10,737 nt of DNA from an uncultured Synechococcus sp. Its GTDB lineage: Bacteria > Cyanobacteriota > Cyanobacteriia > PCC-6307 > Cyanobiaceae. The position numbers and the translations under genes are program-made. Shown here piece after piece: positions 1-6,435 of this stretch (its first letter is position 1; every line of letters begins with the position of its first letter). The notes beneath the pieces are model-generated. The model was given only the letters and a program-made list of their open reading frames with translations, made no database searches and was not told the origin of the DNA. The stretch is from assembly GCA_937975655.1 (NCBI GenBank), contig CALJTZ010000247.1, positions 1 through 10,737 of the forward strand, in the 5' to 3' direction.

Positions 1-563
1 AGCTGGCGGCGGGCCTCTGCCGGAAGCTGCTCCATCTCCAGGGGTTGCCGCTGGGCCAGCGTGTGGCGCCACTGCATCTGATGGCGCTGGCGCAGCACGT
101 CGCCATGGCGCTCACGCCGCAGGTTGCGCAGATCCTGGAGGCTGCGGGGCTGGACGCTGCCCTGCTTGCAGCGGAACAGATCCTGGTGCTGGAGCAGCAG
201 CCAGGTGGAAGCCAGGGCCAGCGGTTCCGCCCGGGCCACGAGCAGCTCGGTGAGCGAGGCCAGGCTCAACCATCTCTGGTCGCCATCCAGCAACAACCAG
301 GCCGCTGCCAGGTCGCGCCGCGATGGACTGGCAGTGTTCAGGGCTGCCTGGGTGAAATTCCAAGGGACTTCAGCGATCGAGGCTGCGGGATCGCCGTTGC
401 TATTGGAGTAGCCACTGATCAGCTCAAGCTCGCGGAGCGCCCAGCGCTCCGTCTTGGCCTGGAAGCCGACAGAAAGGGAAGCTTTGGACCCCTGGATCGA
501 GGTGATCAGGGCAAGACATGGCCCGGAACGGGCCTGAACGCCAACCAGATCACCAGGATTCAA
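1..563 (-). CDS. RNB-family (RNase II/R) exoribonuclease, N-terminal part, cut by left edge
   Basis: The visible 187 residues begin MNPGDLVGVQ and continue through a small beta-rich segment (about residues 4-48, ending WALRELELIS), then a helical segment (about 65-187) containing RRDLAAAWLLLDGDQRWLSL and a charged RNLRRERHGDVLRQRH stretch. This resembles the N terminus of the cyanobacterial RNase II/Zam-like 3'-5' exoribonucleases, which degrade RNA processively. The catalytic RNB domain with its acidic metal ligands lies beyond the window, so the function is inferred from this N terminus and from position after rpmG and rpsR. The start is taken as TTG at 563, because an in-frame TGA sits two codons upstream and no ATG or GTG is available near it; no clear Shine-Dalgarno is visible. 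It lies 17 bases after the rpsR stop, so cotranscription is likely. Confidence 0.75.
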   Translation of the reverse strand, partial: MNPGDLVGVQARSGPCLALITSIQGSKASLSVGFQAKTERWALRELELISGYSNSNGDPAASIAEVPWNFTQAALNTASPSRRDLAAAWLLLDGDQRWLSLASLTELLVARAEPLALASTWLLLQHQDLFRCKQGSVQPRSLQDLRNLRRERHGDVLRQRHQMQWRHTLAQRQPLEMEQLPAEARRQ

Positions 564-580
564 GGGTCTTCAGGAGGGGA

Positions 581-802
581 TCAGCCCTCGGGGTTCACGA
601 AGGGAAGCAGAGCCACGATGCGGGCGCGCTTCACGGCATTGGTGAGGTCGCGCTGCTGCTTGGCGGTAAGGCCCGTCAGACGGCGGGGCAGGATCTTGCC
701 GCGCTCGGTGATGAACTTTTTCAGCAGATCGACGTCTTTGTAATCGATCGGATCGCCGGGCTTGATCGGCGACAGGCGCTTCTTGAAGAAGGAACTACTC
801 AT
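581..802 (-). CDS. rpsR: 30S ribosomal protein S18
   Basis: This 73-residue protein has the normal bS18 length and sequence. It has a basic N terminus ([16 protein letters not shown]), the [20 protein letters not shown] core (about residues 20-39), the conserved [14 protein letters not shown] segment (about 41-54), and a basic end with [12 protein letters not shown]18 binds the platform of the small ribosomal subunit next to S6. The ATG at 802 gives the family's usual N terminus. It follows rpmG by 50 bases on the same strand and precedes the RNB exoribonuclease by 17 bases, so the three are probably one transcript. I see no terminator in the 50-base rpmG-rpsR gap. Confidence 0.97.
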
Positions 803-852
803 GACTGAACGGATGGGGTTGGGTGCAGAAGGCTCAGATCACACGGGAGAGA

Positions 853-1047
853 TCACTTGATCTCTTTGTGGACTGTCGACTTGTTGCAGTGGGGGCAGAA
901 CTTCTTGAGCTCAATCCGTTCAGTGGTGTTGCGGCGGTTCTTCTCTGTCGTGTAACGGGACACGCCAGGAGACCGCTTGGCGGGGTTGGACCGGCATTCG
1001 GTGCACTCGAGAGTGATCACGATCCGGACGCCCTTGTTCTTAGCCAT
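853..1047 (-). CDS. rpmG: 50S ribosomal protein L33 (zinc-ribbon form)
   Basis: This 64-residue bL33 begins MAKNKGVRIVITLEC, with the family's ITLECTEC and TTEKNRRNTTERIELKKFCP motifs. Four cysteines form two CxxC pairs (C15/C18 and C51/C54), so this is the zinc-binding version of L33, not the cysteine-free paralogue used under zinc limitation. L33 sits near the E site of the large subunit. It is the first gene of the minus-strand block rpmG-rpsR-exoribonuclease and is divergent from pheT, with 118 bases between the two starts. The ATG at 1047 is preceded by no obvious Shine-Dalgarno sequence. Confidence 0.97.
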   Translation of the reverse strand: MAKNKGVRIVITLECTECRSNPAKRSPGVSRYTTEKNRRNTTERIELKKFCPHCNKSTVHKEIK

Positions 1048-1165
1048 AAAGGACGTTGCGCCGCTGATGCGATGCGAGTTGACAGTGACTAACGATACCT
1101 CCTCGGCTTCCCCTGCCTGGGCCGGGGTCGATCATTAGAGTCTCCCTTCCTCTGTCGATCGGGCA
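1048..1165. promoter_or_regulatory. Divergent rpmG/pheT intergenic region
   Basis: These 118 bases must hold the promoters for both rpmG (leftward) and pheT (rightward). A perfect -35 hexamer TTGACA reads rightward at 1079-1084, but no good -10 lies 16-18 bases downstream. On the minus strand an AGGAGGT word occurs near 1099-1105 but is not placed before any start codon. I cannot assign individual promoters with confidence; the call rests on gene geometry. Confidence 0.45.
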
Positions 1166-3631
1166 ATGCGGGTCTCGCTCCAATGGCTTCGGGAGCTGGT
1201 GGCCTGTGATCTGCCCCCGGCCGCACTGGCTGAACGCCTGTCGGTGGCCGGCTTTGAAGTGGAGGAAATCGACGATCTTGCCGCCCGGGCAGCCGGCGTG
1301 GTGGTGGGCTTCGTGGAGGCCCGAGAGCCGCATCCCAACGCCGATAAGTTGAGCGTCTGCCGCGTAGCCGTGGGTGCTGCAGAGCCCCTGCAGATTGTCT
1401 GCGGAGCCAGCAACGTGCGCGCCGGTATCCATGTGGCTGTGGCCACCGTGGGGGCCTATTTGCCAGCGGTGAACCTCACGATCAAGCCAGCCGAGCTGCG
1501 GGGTGTGGCCAGCAGCGGCATGATCTGTTCCCTCTCCGAGCTGGGCCTGGCCGACAGCTCGGAAGGCATCGTGATCCTCGATGAGGTGCTGGAGCAGAGT
1601 CCTGCTGTGGGCAGCGCCGTGGGCCCCCTGTTTGGCCTCGATGATCAGGTGTTGGAGCTGGCCATCACCGCCAACCGACCCGATGGGTTGTCCATGCAGG
1701 GCATCGCCAGGGAGGTGGCAGCCCTCACCGCGGCACCCCTGACCCTGAGCCCTCCCGCCCCCGCGATCGCCGCGGAGCCTCTGCCCATCGGTCCAGCGGA
1801 TCAGAACACCATCGAAGAGGGCGGCCTGTTCAGCCTCACAGCCCTCACGGGTCTTCGGGTCGCTCCGTCGCCCCGATGGCTGCAGACTCGCCTGGAGCGG
1901 GCGGGCTTGCGACCCATCAACAATGTGGTGGACATCACCAATCTGGTGATGCTGGAACTGGGTCAGCCCCTGCATGCCTTTGATCGCGATCGTCTGGCCG
2001 CGCTCAGCGCTGGCACTGCCGACCCGCAAGTGATCGGCCTGCGCCCGGCCCATGCCGACGAGGCCTTTGCTGCGCTCGATGGCAGTAGCCATCACCTTGA
2101 TGCTGACGCCCTGGTGGTGACCTACGCCGACGTGCCGGTGGCCCTGGCGGGTGTGATGGGCGGGGCCAACACAGCCGTGCAGGACAGCAGCACCAACATC
2201 TGGCTGGAGGCGGCGATGTTTGCCCCCCAGGCCGTGCGGCGCAGCGCCCGCAGCGTTGGTCTGCGCACCGATGCGAGCAGTCGTTTTGAAAAGGGCCTGC
2301 CCCGGGAGATGACCCTCCTGGCTGCCGACCGGGCCGTGGCCTTGTTGCAGGAGATCTGTGGCGCCCAGTGTGAGGGGCGCTGGCTGCATCAGCGCAGGGA
2401 ACCCAGCCGGCCGCCGGTGGACCTGAACCGTGACGCCCTTCACAACCTGCTGGGACCGGTGGATCTCGGGGACTCCTACGGAGATCTGCCCGATGCGGAC
2501 ATCGAGCAGATCCTCACCTCCCTGGGCTGCGTGCTGCAGGACCACGCGGAGGGTTGGAGCGTGGAGGTGCCCCCCTCGCGGGCGATGGACCTGCAACGGG
2601 AGGTGGATCTGATCGAGGAAGTGGCGCGCCTGGTGGGTTACGACCGCTTCGCCTGCCACTTGCCTGACCCCATTGCCCCCGGTGGGTTGAACGCCAGCCA
2701 GCAGGCCGAACGACGCCTGCGCCAGGCCCTGGTCCAGGCAGGACTGCAGGAAACCTGCAGCTTGTCTCTGGGCCCCGCCCAATCCCAACTGCCTCCCGCC
2801 GGCGATCTGCCGAGCCAACGGCTGCCCCTGGCGAACCCCTTGCTGGCTGACTACGGCCACCTACGCGACAACCTGCTGGAGGATCTGTTGCTGGCGGCCC
2901 AGCGCAACCTGCAGGCCGGGCGTTCCGGGTTCTGGGCCTTTGAGATCGGCCACGTGTTCCGGCCAGACGTCCAGAAGGAGCGCCAGAGCTTCCAGCTGGC
3001 CGGTGTGATCTGTGGTGCCCGTCAGGCCGAGCTGTGGAGCAACAGCGGCAAACCCCAGGCCCCCGACTATTTCCAGGCCCGTGGTTTGCTGCAGCGCGCC
3101 CTGGGGGCCCTATCCCTGCCCACCGAAGACCGCCCGCTCAGCCACCATGCCTGGCTGCATCCCGGTCGTGCCGCCCAGGTGGTGGTGGAGGGGCGGCCCG
3201 CTGGCTGGTTTGGCCAACTGCATCCAGAACAGGCGGAAGCGTTCGATCTGCCGCCCAACACCTACGGGTTCCAGCTGGATCTGCCGTTGCTGCTGCTGGC
3301 CGCCACCCGCAGCAACCGCTGGCAGCCCCGCTTTGCGGCCTACGCCACAGTTCCCGCATCCGAACGGGATCTGGCCCTGGTGGTGCCGAGCAGCACCGCG
3401 AGCCACCAGCTGCTGAACGCCATCCGCAAAGCCGGTAAACCCCTGCTGGAGCAAGCGGAACTGGTGGATCGCTACGAGGGGGATCAGGTGGGGGCCGGCT
3501 GTTGCAGCCAGGCCTTCCGGTTGCGCTACCGCGATGCCAAGCGCACCCTCACCGACAGTGAAGTTGATGCAGCCCACCAGGCGATTCGGATGGCCCTGGA
3601 GAAGCAGTTCGGCGCGCAATTGCGCGCCTGA
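1166..3631 (+). CDS. pheT: Phenylalanyl-tRNA synthetase beta subunit
   Basis: This 821-residue protein has the full length of bacterial PheT, the beta subunit of the alpha2beta2 enzyme that charges tRNA-Phe. Visible domains in order: N-terminal MRVSLQWLREL; tRNA-binding OB domain (about 42-150) with HPNADKLSVCRV and IVCGASNVRAG; ITANRPDGLSMQGIAREVAAL (167-187); the B3/B4 editing domain (about 220-385) with INNVVDITNLVMLELGQPLH and SVGLRTDASSRFEKGLP; the B5 segment with AMDLQREVDLIEEVARLVGYD (about 473-493); the inactive synthetase-like core (about 510-710); and a C-terminal FDX-ACB anticodon-binding domain (about 725-820) with YATVPASERDLALVV. The ATG at 1166 gives the standard N terminus. 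The gene is divergent from rpmG and convergent with the rRNA methyltransferase, 3 bases separating the two stop codons. The alpha subunit is not in the window. Confidence 0.98.
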   Translation: MRVSLQWLRELVACDLPPAALAERLSVAGFEVEEIDDLAARAAGVVVGFVEAREPHPNADKLSVCRVAVGAAEPLQIVCGASNVRAGIHVAVATVGAYLPAVNLTIKPAELRGVASSGMICSLSELGLADSSEGIVILDEVLEQSPAVGSAVGPLFGLDDQVLELAITANRPDGLSMQGIAREVAALTAAPLTLSPPAPAIAAEPLPIGPADQNTIEEGGLFSLTALTGLRVAPSPRWLQTRLERAGLRPINNVVDITNLVMLELGQPLHAFDRDRLAALSAGTADPQVIGLRPAHADEAFAALDGSSHHLDADALVVTYADVPVALAGVMGGANTAVQDSSTNIWLEAAMFAPQAVRRSARSVGLRTDASSRFEKGLPREMTLLAADRAVALLQEICGAQCEGRWLHQRREPSRPPVDLNRDALHNLLGPVDLGDSYGDLPDADIEQILTSLGCVLQDHAEGWSVEVPPSRAMDLQREVDLIEEVARLVGYDRFACHLPDPIAPGGLNASQQAERRLRQALVQAGLQETCSLSLGPAQSQLPPAGDLPSQRLPLANPLLADYGHLRDNLLEDLLLAAQRNLQAGRSGFWAFEIGHVFRPDVQKERQSFQLAGVICGARQAELWSNSGKPQAPDYFQARGLLQRALGALSLPTEDRPLSHHAWLHPGRAAQVVVEGRPAGWFGQLHPEQAEAFDLPPNTYGFQLDLPLLLLAATRSNRWQPRFAAYATVPASERDLALVVPSSTASHQLLNAIRKAGKPLLEQAELVDRYEGDQVGAGCCSQAFRLRYRDAKRTLTDSEVDAAHQAIRMALEKQFGAQLRA
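3611..3628. repeat. Perfect 18-bp palindrome at the pheT/rlmD convergent junction
   Basis: GGCGCGCAATTGCGCGCC is identical to its reverse complement and ends one base before the pheT stop codon, encoding its last residues. As RNA it can form a 7-bp all-GC stem with an AATT loop on either strand. There is no U tract on either side, so it is not a canonical intrinsic terminator. Its place between two convergent genes only 3 bases apart suggests a bidirectional transcription-end or 3'-end-protecting hairpin; this is inference. Confidence 0.6.
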
Positions 3632-3634
3632 TCC

Positions 3635-4996
3635 TCAGCTGCGCTCCAGCAGGGCCACGGTTTCCACATGGCTGGTCTGAGGGAAGAAATCCACCGGCTG
3701 CACCCGGGTGAGCTGGTAGCGGTTGTCTTGGCACAACAGCCCCAGATCCCTGGCCAGGGTGGCGGGGTTGCAGCTGATGTAGGCGATCCGGGAGGGGAGG
3801 GTGGTCACGATTGCGTCGATGGCTTGGTCGCTGAGACCCTTGCGGGGTGGGTCGAGCAACAGGCCATCAGCGGCCTGCAGCCGACTCGCCAGCACTGACG
3901 CCACATCGGCCTCTTCGAAGAGGGCCCGCTCAAGGCCATTGCGGGCGGCATTCGAGCGCGCCTGCTCGACAGAGCCGCCGTGCACCTCGAGGCCCAGCAC
4001 CTGGGCACCGGCTGCCGCAAGGGGCAGGCTGAAGGTACCGATGCCGCAGTAGGCGTCCACGATGGTGCGGCCGGTCAGGGGAGCCAGACCCTCCTGCAGC
4101 AGGGGCACCACCCGTTCCGCCTGCAGGGTGTTCACCTGAAAGAACGTGTCGGCGGCGATGCGCAGGGCCTGGCCGGCAAAGCGTTCCTGCAGCCAGGGCC
4201 GCCCGCAGATCGTCTCGGTGACAGGCCCCATCACGGTGTTGGACGCCTTGGGTTGAAGGTTGAGACAGACGCCCACCACCTCTGGCCAGCGTTGCTGCCA
4301 CTGCTGGGCGAGCTCGGTGAGACCAGGCAGCACGCCATGGCTGCTCACCAGGGTGATCAACACCTCGCCGGTGTGCTGACCCACGCGCAGGGCCAGATGG
4401 CGCAGACCCCCCTCGCCACTGAGATTGACATCCACGGGCCAACCGCTGGCCTCCAGATCCGCCTTGATCGGTGCCACCAGGGCGTCGATGCGCGGATCCA
4501 GCACCGGACAGCGGGACATGTTCACGATCTTGTGACTACCCCGCCGGTAGTAGCCAGCGCGCAGCACGCCGGTCTCAGTCCGCTCGAGCGGGATCAGGGC
4601 GCGATTGCGGTAGCCCAGGCCATCGGCGGCAGGCCAAATGGGATCCACCGCCACCTCCAGGTGGCCGATGCGGCGCAGGGCTTGCACCACGAGATCGTGC
4701 TTCCAGCTGGCCTGAGCCGTAGCAGTGGCGTGTTGCAGAGTGCAGCCACCACAGCGGTCAGCCAGGATGCAGGGAGGCTTCTGGCGGTCGGGGCTGCTGC
4801 GCTCCACCCCCACCAGATCGGCCTCGAGATGCCGCTTGGCCAGCCGGCGCACGCGCACATACACCCGTTCGCCCGGCAGGGCTCCGGGTATGAACACAGC
4901 CATGCCCTGCCAGCGGCCCACTCCCTGGCCGTCATGGCCGATGCCATCGATCTCCAGCTCCAGCTTCTCGCCAATGGCAGCGGGGTGTTGGGCCAT
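3635..4996 (-). CDS. rlmD: 23S rRNA (uracil-5-)-methyltransferase, RumA/RlmD type
   Basis: The protein uses S-adenosylmethionine to make 5-methyluridine in RNA. Counted from a GTG two codons upstream, an N-terminal TRAM RNA-binding domain spans about 10-67. Four cysteines in the pattern C78-x5-C84-x2-C87 plus C165 match the 4Fe-4S site of RumA. The Rossmann methyltransferase domain shows DAYCGIGTFSLPLA (SAM binding, 316-329), DPPRKGL (384-390), ISCNPATLARDL with the nucleophilic cysteine at 411, and HVETVALL with the general-base glutamate at 447. I prefer the ATG at 4996 (453 residues) over the GTG at 5002; neither has a strong ribosome site. RumA/RlmD (U1939), RlmCD and TrmA-like relatives share this fold, so the exact target uridine is uncertain. 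It is divergent from apcD. Confidence 0.92.
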   Translation of the reverse strand: MAQHPAAIGEKLELEIDGIGHDGQGVGRWQGMAVFIPGALPGERVYVRVRRLAKRHLEADLVGVERSSPDRQKPPCILADRCGGCTLQHATATAQASWKHDLVVQALRRIGHLEVAVDPIWPAADGLGYRNRALIPLERTETGVLRAGYYRRGSHKIVNMSRCPVLDPRIDALVAPIKADLEASGWPVDVNLSGEGGLRHLALRVGQHTGEVLITLVSSHGVLPGLTELAQQWQQRWPEVVGVCLNLQPKASNTVMGPVTETICGRPWLQERFAGQALRIAADTFFQVNTLQAERVVPLLQEGLAPLTGRTIVDAYCGIGTFSLPLAAAGAQVLGLEVHGGSVEQARSNAARNGLERALFEEADVASVLASRLQAADGLLLDPPRKGLSDQAIDAIVTTLPSRIAYISCNPATLARDLGLLCQDNRYQLTRVQPVDFFPQTSHVETVALLERS

Positions 4997-5055
4997 CAGC
5001 ACAGTGCCTGTCGCGCAACCCTGACCCTATCGGTGCGTAAACACCTGCGCCGCCG

Positions 5056-5071
5056 GAGCCGGCTCAGAGCC
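5056..5071. promoter_or_regulatory. Inverted GAGCC/GGCTC half-sites upstream of apcD
   Basis: The sequence GAGCCGGCTCAGAGCC holds a perfect 10-bp palindrome (5056-5065) followed after one base by another GAGCC, so that GGCTC can pair with either flank. It lies 38 bases before the apcD start, in the 113-base divergent region shared with rlmD. It could be an operator or a switchable leader hairpin, or GC-rich coincidence. No convincing -35/-10 pair was found for apcD; GGATAAAGT at about 5079-5087 is the best -10-like word. Confidence 0.25.
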
Positions 5072-5097
5072 CAGTTCTGGATAAAGTGGACGGGCGC

Positions 5098-5104
5098 AAG
5101 GTGG
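5098..5104 (+). promoter_or_regulatory. apcD ribosome binding site that fixes the start
   Basis: AAGGTGG lies 5 bases before the ATG at 5110 and selects it over the in-frame GTG at 5086, which would add eight residues not seen in ApcD proteins. Confidence 0.7.
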
Positions 5105-5109
5105 TTTCG

Positions 5110-5604
5110 ATGAGCGTCGTTCGGGATCTGATCCTCCAGGCAGACGATCAACTGCGCTATCCCACCGGCGGCGAACTGCGCTCGATGGTGGACTTCCTCT
5201 CGGCAGGCACCAGCCGCTTAACCGTGGTTCGGGTTCTCACCGAGAACGAGAAAAAGATTGTGGACGAGGCGGCCCGCCAGCTGTTCAGCCGCAAGCCTGA
5301 ATATGTGGCCCCGGGCGGCAATGCCTATGGCCAGAAGCAACGGGCGCAGTGCCTGCGTGATTTCAGCTGGTACCTACGGCTGGTCACCTACGGCGTCCTG
5401 GCCGGCAGCACCGAGATGATCCAGAAGATCGGACTGGAAGGTGCCCGTGAGATGTACAACAGCCTCGGTGTGCCGATGGCCGGCATGGTCGAGTCGATGC
5501 GCTGTATCAAAGAGGCGTCCCTGGTGCTGCTGAACAATGACGATGCTGCTGTTGCAGCTCCCTACTTTGATTTCCTGATTCAAGGCATGCAGACCCCCAC
5601 CTGA
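5110..5604 (+). CDS. apcD: Allophycocyanin-B alpha subunit (phycobilisome terminal emitter)
   Basis: From the ATG at 5110 the protein is 164 residues, close to the usual 161 of ApcD. It carries the phycobiliprotein globin-like fold with APGGNAYGQKQRAQCLRD (67-84); C81 is the expected thioether attachment site for phycocyanobilin. ADDQLRYPTGGEL, LTENEKKIVDEA, YLRLVTYGVLAG and EMYNSLGVPMAGMVE fit ApcD better than ApcA, ApcB or ApcF, by memory of family sequences. ApcD replaces one alpha-allophycocyanin in a core cylinder and acts as a red-shifted terminal emitter, passing energy to chlorophyll; it has been linked to photosystem I transfer and state transitions. It stands alone, as apcD usually does, away from an apcAB operon, and ends in a strong terminator. 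The short QTPT tail extends past the usual C terminus. Confidence 0.95.
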   Translation: MSVVRDLILQADDQLRYPTGGELRSMVDFLSAGTSRLTVVRVLTENEKKIVDEAARQLFSRKPEYVAPGGNAYGQKQRAQCLRDFSWYLRLVTYGVLAGSTEMIQKIGLEGAREMYNSLGVPMAGMVESMRCIKEASLVLLNNDDAAVAAPYFDFLIQGMQTPT

Positions 5605-5631
5605 GTCAGCAAGCCAGCCTCCAGAAGATTG

Positions 5632-5656
5632 AGCCGGCCCATCAGCCGGCTTTTTT
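5632..5656 (+). terminator. Rho-independent terminator of apcD
   Basis: A 7-bp perfect stem AGCCGGC/GCCGGCT (5632-5638 and 5645-5651) with a six-base CCATCA loop runs directly into six T (5651-5656), starting 28 bases after the apcD stop. This is a textbook intrinsic terminator and makes apcD monocistronic. Confidence 0.92.
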
Positions 5657-5726
5657 GTGGCCCGGCGGGGCGGTCTCAACCAGGTCTTGAAAGAGCCGAG
5701 TTGGACTCTTAAAAGGACTTGGCAAG

Positions 5727-5742
5727 AGTCTCGACTGAGACT
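5727..5742. repeat. Inverted repeat AGTCTC-GACT-GAGACT
   Basis: A perfect 6-bp inverted repeat with a GACT spacer lies about 70 bases after the apcD terminator. The arm GAGACT recurs without its partner further along the gap. No T tract follows, so it is not a terminator on either strand. Confidence 0.45.
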
Positions 5743-6099
5743 ACCGGACTCACTGGGGCGCTGGCCCTGGCTGGCCGTATGGCGCCCAGGCATGCCGACC
5801 AGTGCAGCGGCATCCAGCCCCGCCAAGGCGTGTCTCTTAGCGAGACCCTCTATGCGACTTGGCCGAGACTCATTGAACTGGCCTGCAATGCGCGCACAAG
5901 CGGCGAGACTCTGCGGCGACGCCGAGAGACAGCATCGTGTTCGCGCGCAGGATGTTGGACGCAGGACGGGACTTGGCTGGGGTCTTGGCTGCGACCTTCG
6001 GGAATCGTGTATTTGGGTCGATGTGAGCCCGAGCGCTGATGCCCGAACCAACGCCGTGCAAGGGCGCCCCAATCACGCCCGTGAGGTCGGAACCCTCCT

Positions 6100-6126
6100 G
6101 CGTACCTGTGTCTACAGCAGGTACGC
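6100..6126. repeat. 9-bp hairpin GCGTACCTG/CAGGTACGC
   Basis: A perfect 9-bp inverted repeat (6100-6108 and 6118-6126) with a nine-base TGTCTACAG spacer can form a strong stem on either strand. No U run follows in either direction. It could be part of a structured RNA or a dimeric protein site. Confidence 0.5.
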
Positions 6127-6171
6127 GACATAGCAAACCATTGGAAATACTTGGCTCTCAGCCGTGGCCAA

Positions 6172-6187
6172 GCTGCTGGCCAGCAGC
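6172..6187. repeat. Perfect 16-bp palindrome GCTGCTGGCCAGCAGC
   Basis: This sequence is identical to its reverse complement with no spacer, a form more like a dimeric DNA-binding site than an RNA stem-loop. Its left half GCTGCTGGC recurs at 6321-6329, where it forms the neighbouring hairpin. Confidence 0.5.
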
Positions 6188-6323
6188 GATGACGGTCCCT
6201 GGACAGGAGCGCAACCATGACATCAGTCCAAATCGATTCAGGGCTTCCCCCATAACGCCTCGCGCGACCAGCGCATGGTTAACGGTTCGCGCAAATGAAA
6301 TCCACGCTTTTTGGGACTTTGCT

Positions 6324-6339
6324 GCTGGCTACGGCCAGC
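6324..6339. repeat. Hairpin GCTGGC-TACG-GCCAGC
   Basis: A perfect 6-bp stem with a TACG loop lies about 100 bases past the stop of the leftward J-domain gene. Five T (6308-6312) lie just left on the plus strand, which reads as an A run on the minus strand, so it does not form a canonical terminator for that gene. It shares GCTGCTGGC with the palindrome at 6172. Confidence 0.4.
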
Positions 6340-6435
6340 CGTGATCGAGCCGTCGACACGAGCCACCACAAGGACCGCACGTCCTATCTAAGACACTGAA
6401 AAAGTCCCGCTCCGAGTCGCATTCGAGATGGATGG

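Larger units (their letters stand above)
5716..6155 (+). repeat. Recurring CTTGGC-cored word, five copies
   Basis: Exact GACTTGGC occurs at 5716-5723, 5856-5863 and 5970-5977. Related TCTTGGC is at 5983-5989 and ACTTGGC at 6149-6155. All five read on the plus strand. The same stretch is rich in GAGACT or its complement (around 5727, 5737, 5866 and 5904). Flanks of the copies differ, so these are short motifs, not duplications of a longer unit. Confidence 0.45.
5657..6435. other. Long gene-free stretch rich in short repeats and palindromes
   Basis: About 780 bases separate the apcD terminator from the stop of the next, convergent gene. Open frames exist on both strands (for example 5657-6133 and 5719-6039 plus, 5850-6218 minus) but their products are low-complexity, rich in R, S, W and C, lack plausible starts and resemble no family I know. 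I looked for tRNA arms, tmRNA, RNase P RNA, SRP RNA, Yfr1/Yfr2-like RNAs, a glutamine riboswitch and transposase remnants and saw none. Base composition looks more AT-rich than the flanking genes, especially from about 6120 to 6400. It contains the repeats and inverted repeats listed separately. It may be decayed sequence, an accessory insertion, or the site of an unrecognised RNA. Confidence 0.6.

Noticed and set aside
1079..1084. Perfect TTGACA as a pheT -35 element
   Set aside because: No -10-like hexamer lies at a permitted spacing, so it was not called as a promoter.
1763..1770. HIP1 octamer GCGATCGC in pheT
   Set aside because: A single exact copy in 10.7 kb is about what GC-rich chance gives, so this genome does not look HIP1-rich and the site means little.
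1040..2860. 606-residue open frame on the minus strand across pheT
   Set aside because: It lies opposite a clear pheT, is rich in H, Q and G with no recognisable domain, and is the usual by-product of GC-rich codon use.
3980..5113. 377-residue open frame on the plus strand across rlmD and into the apcD leader
   Set aside because: Antisense shadow of a well-supported methyltransferase with no domain of its own.
5374..6072. 232-residue minus-strand frame running from the gap into apcD
   Set aside because: It reads through the apcD terminator and opposite apcD, with low-complexity sequence and no family resemblance.
5657..6218. Open frames in the gap (5657-6133 and 5719-6039 plus, 5850-6218 minus)
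   Set aside because: Composition is rich in R, W, S and C, starts are poor, and no motif of a transposase, integrase or other family is visible; treated as non-coding.
6371..6385. AGGAC/GTCCT hairpin as terminator of the J-domain gene
   Set aside because: A 5-bp stem with no U run on the minus strand is too weak to call.
6313..6408. Inverted pair GGGACTTT/AAAGTCCC (6313-6320 and 6401-6408)
   Set aside because: Only 8 bases with an 80-base spacer, and the gap is rich in GACT words; no duplicated target bases or transposase support a mobile element.
5657..6435. tRNA, tmRNA, RNase P RNA, SRP RNA, riboswitch or CRISPR in the gap
   Set aside because: No T-arm GGTTCGA-type sequence, no known conserved core, and no regularly spaced repeats were seen by eye on either strand; a covariance-model scan would be decisive.
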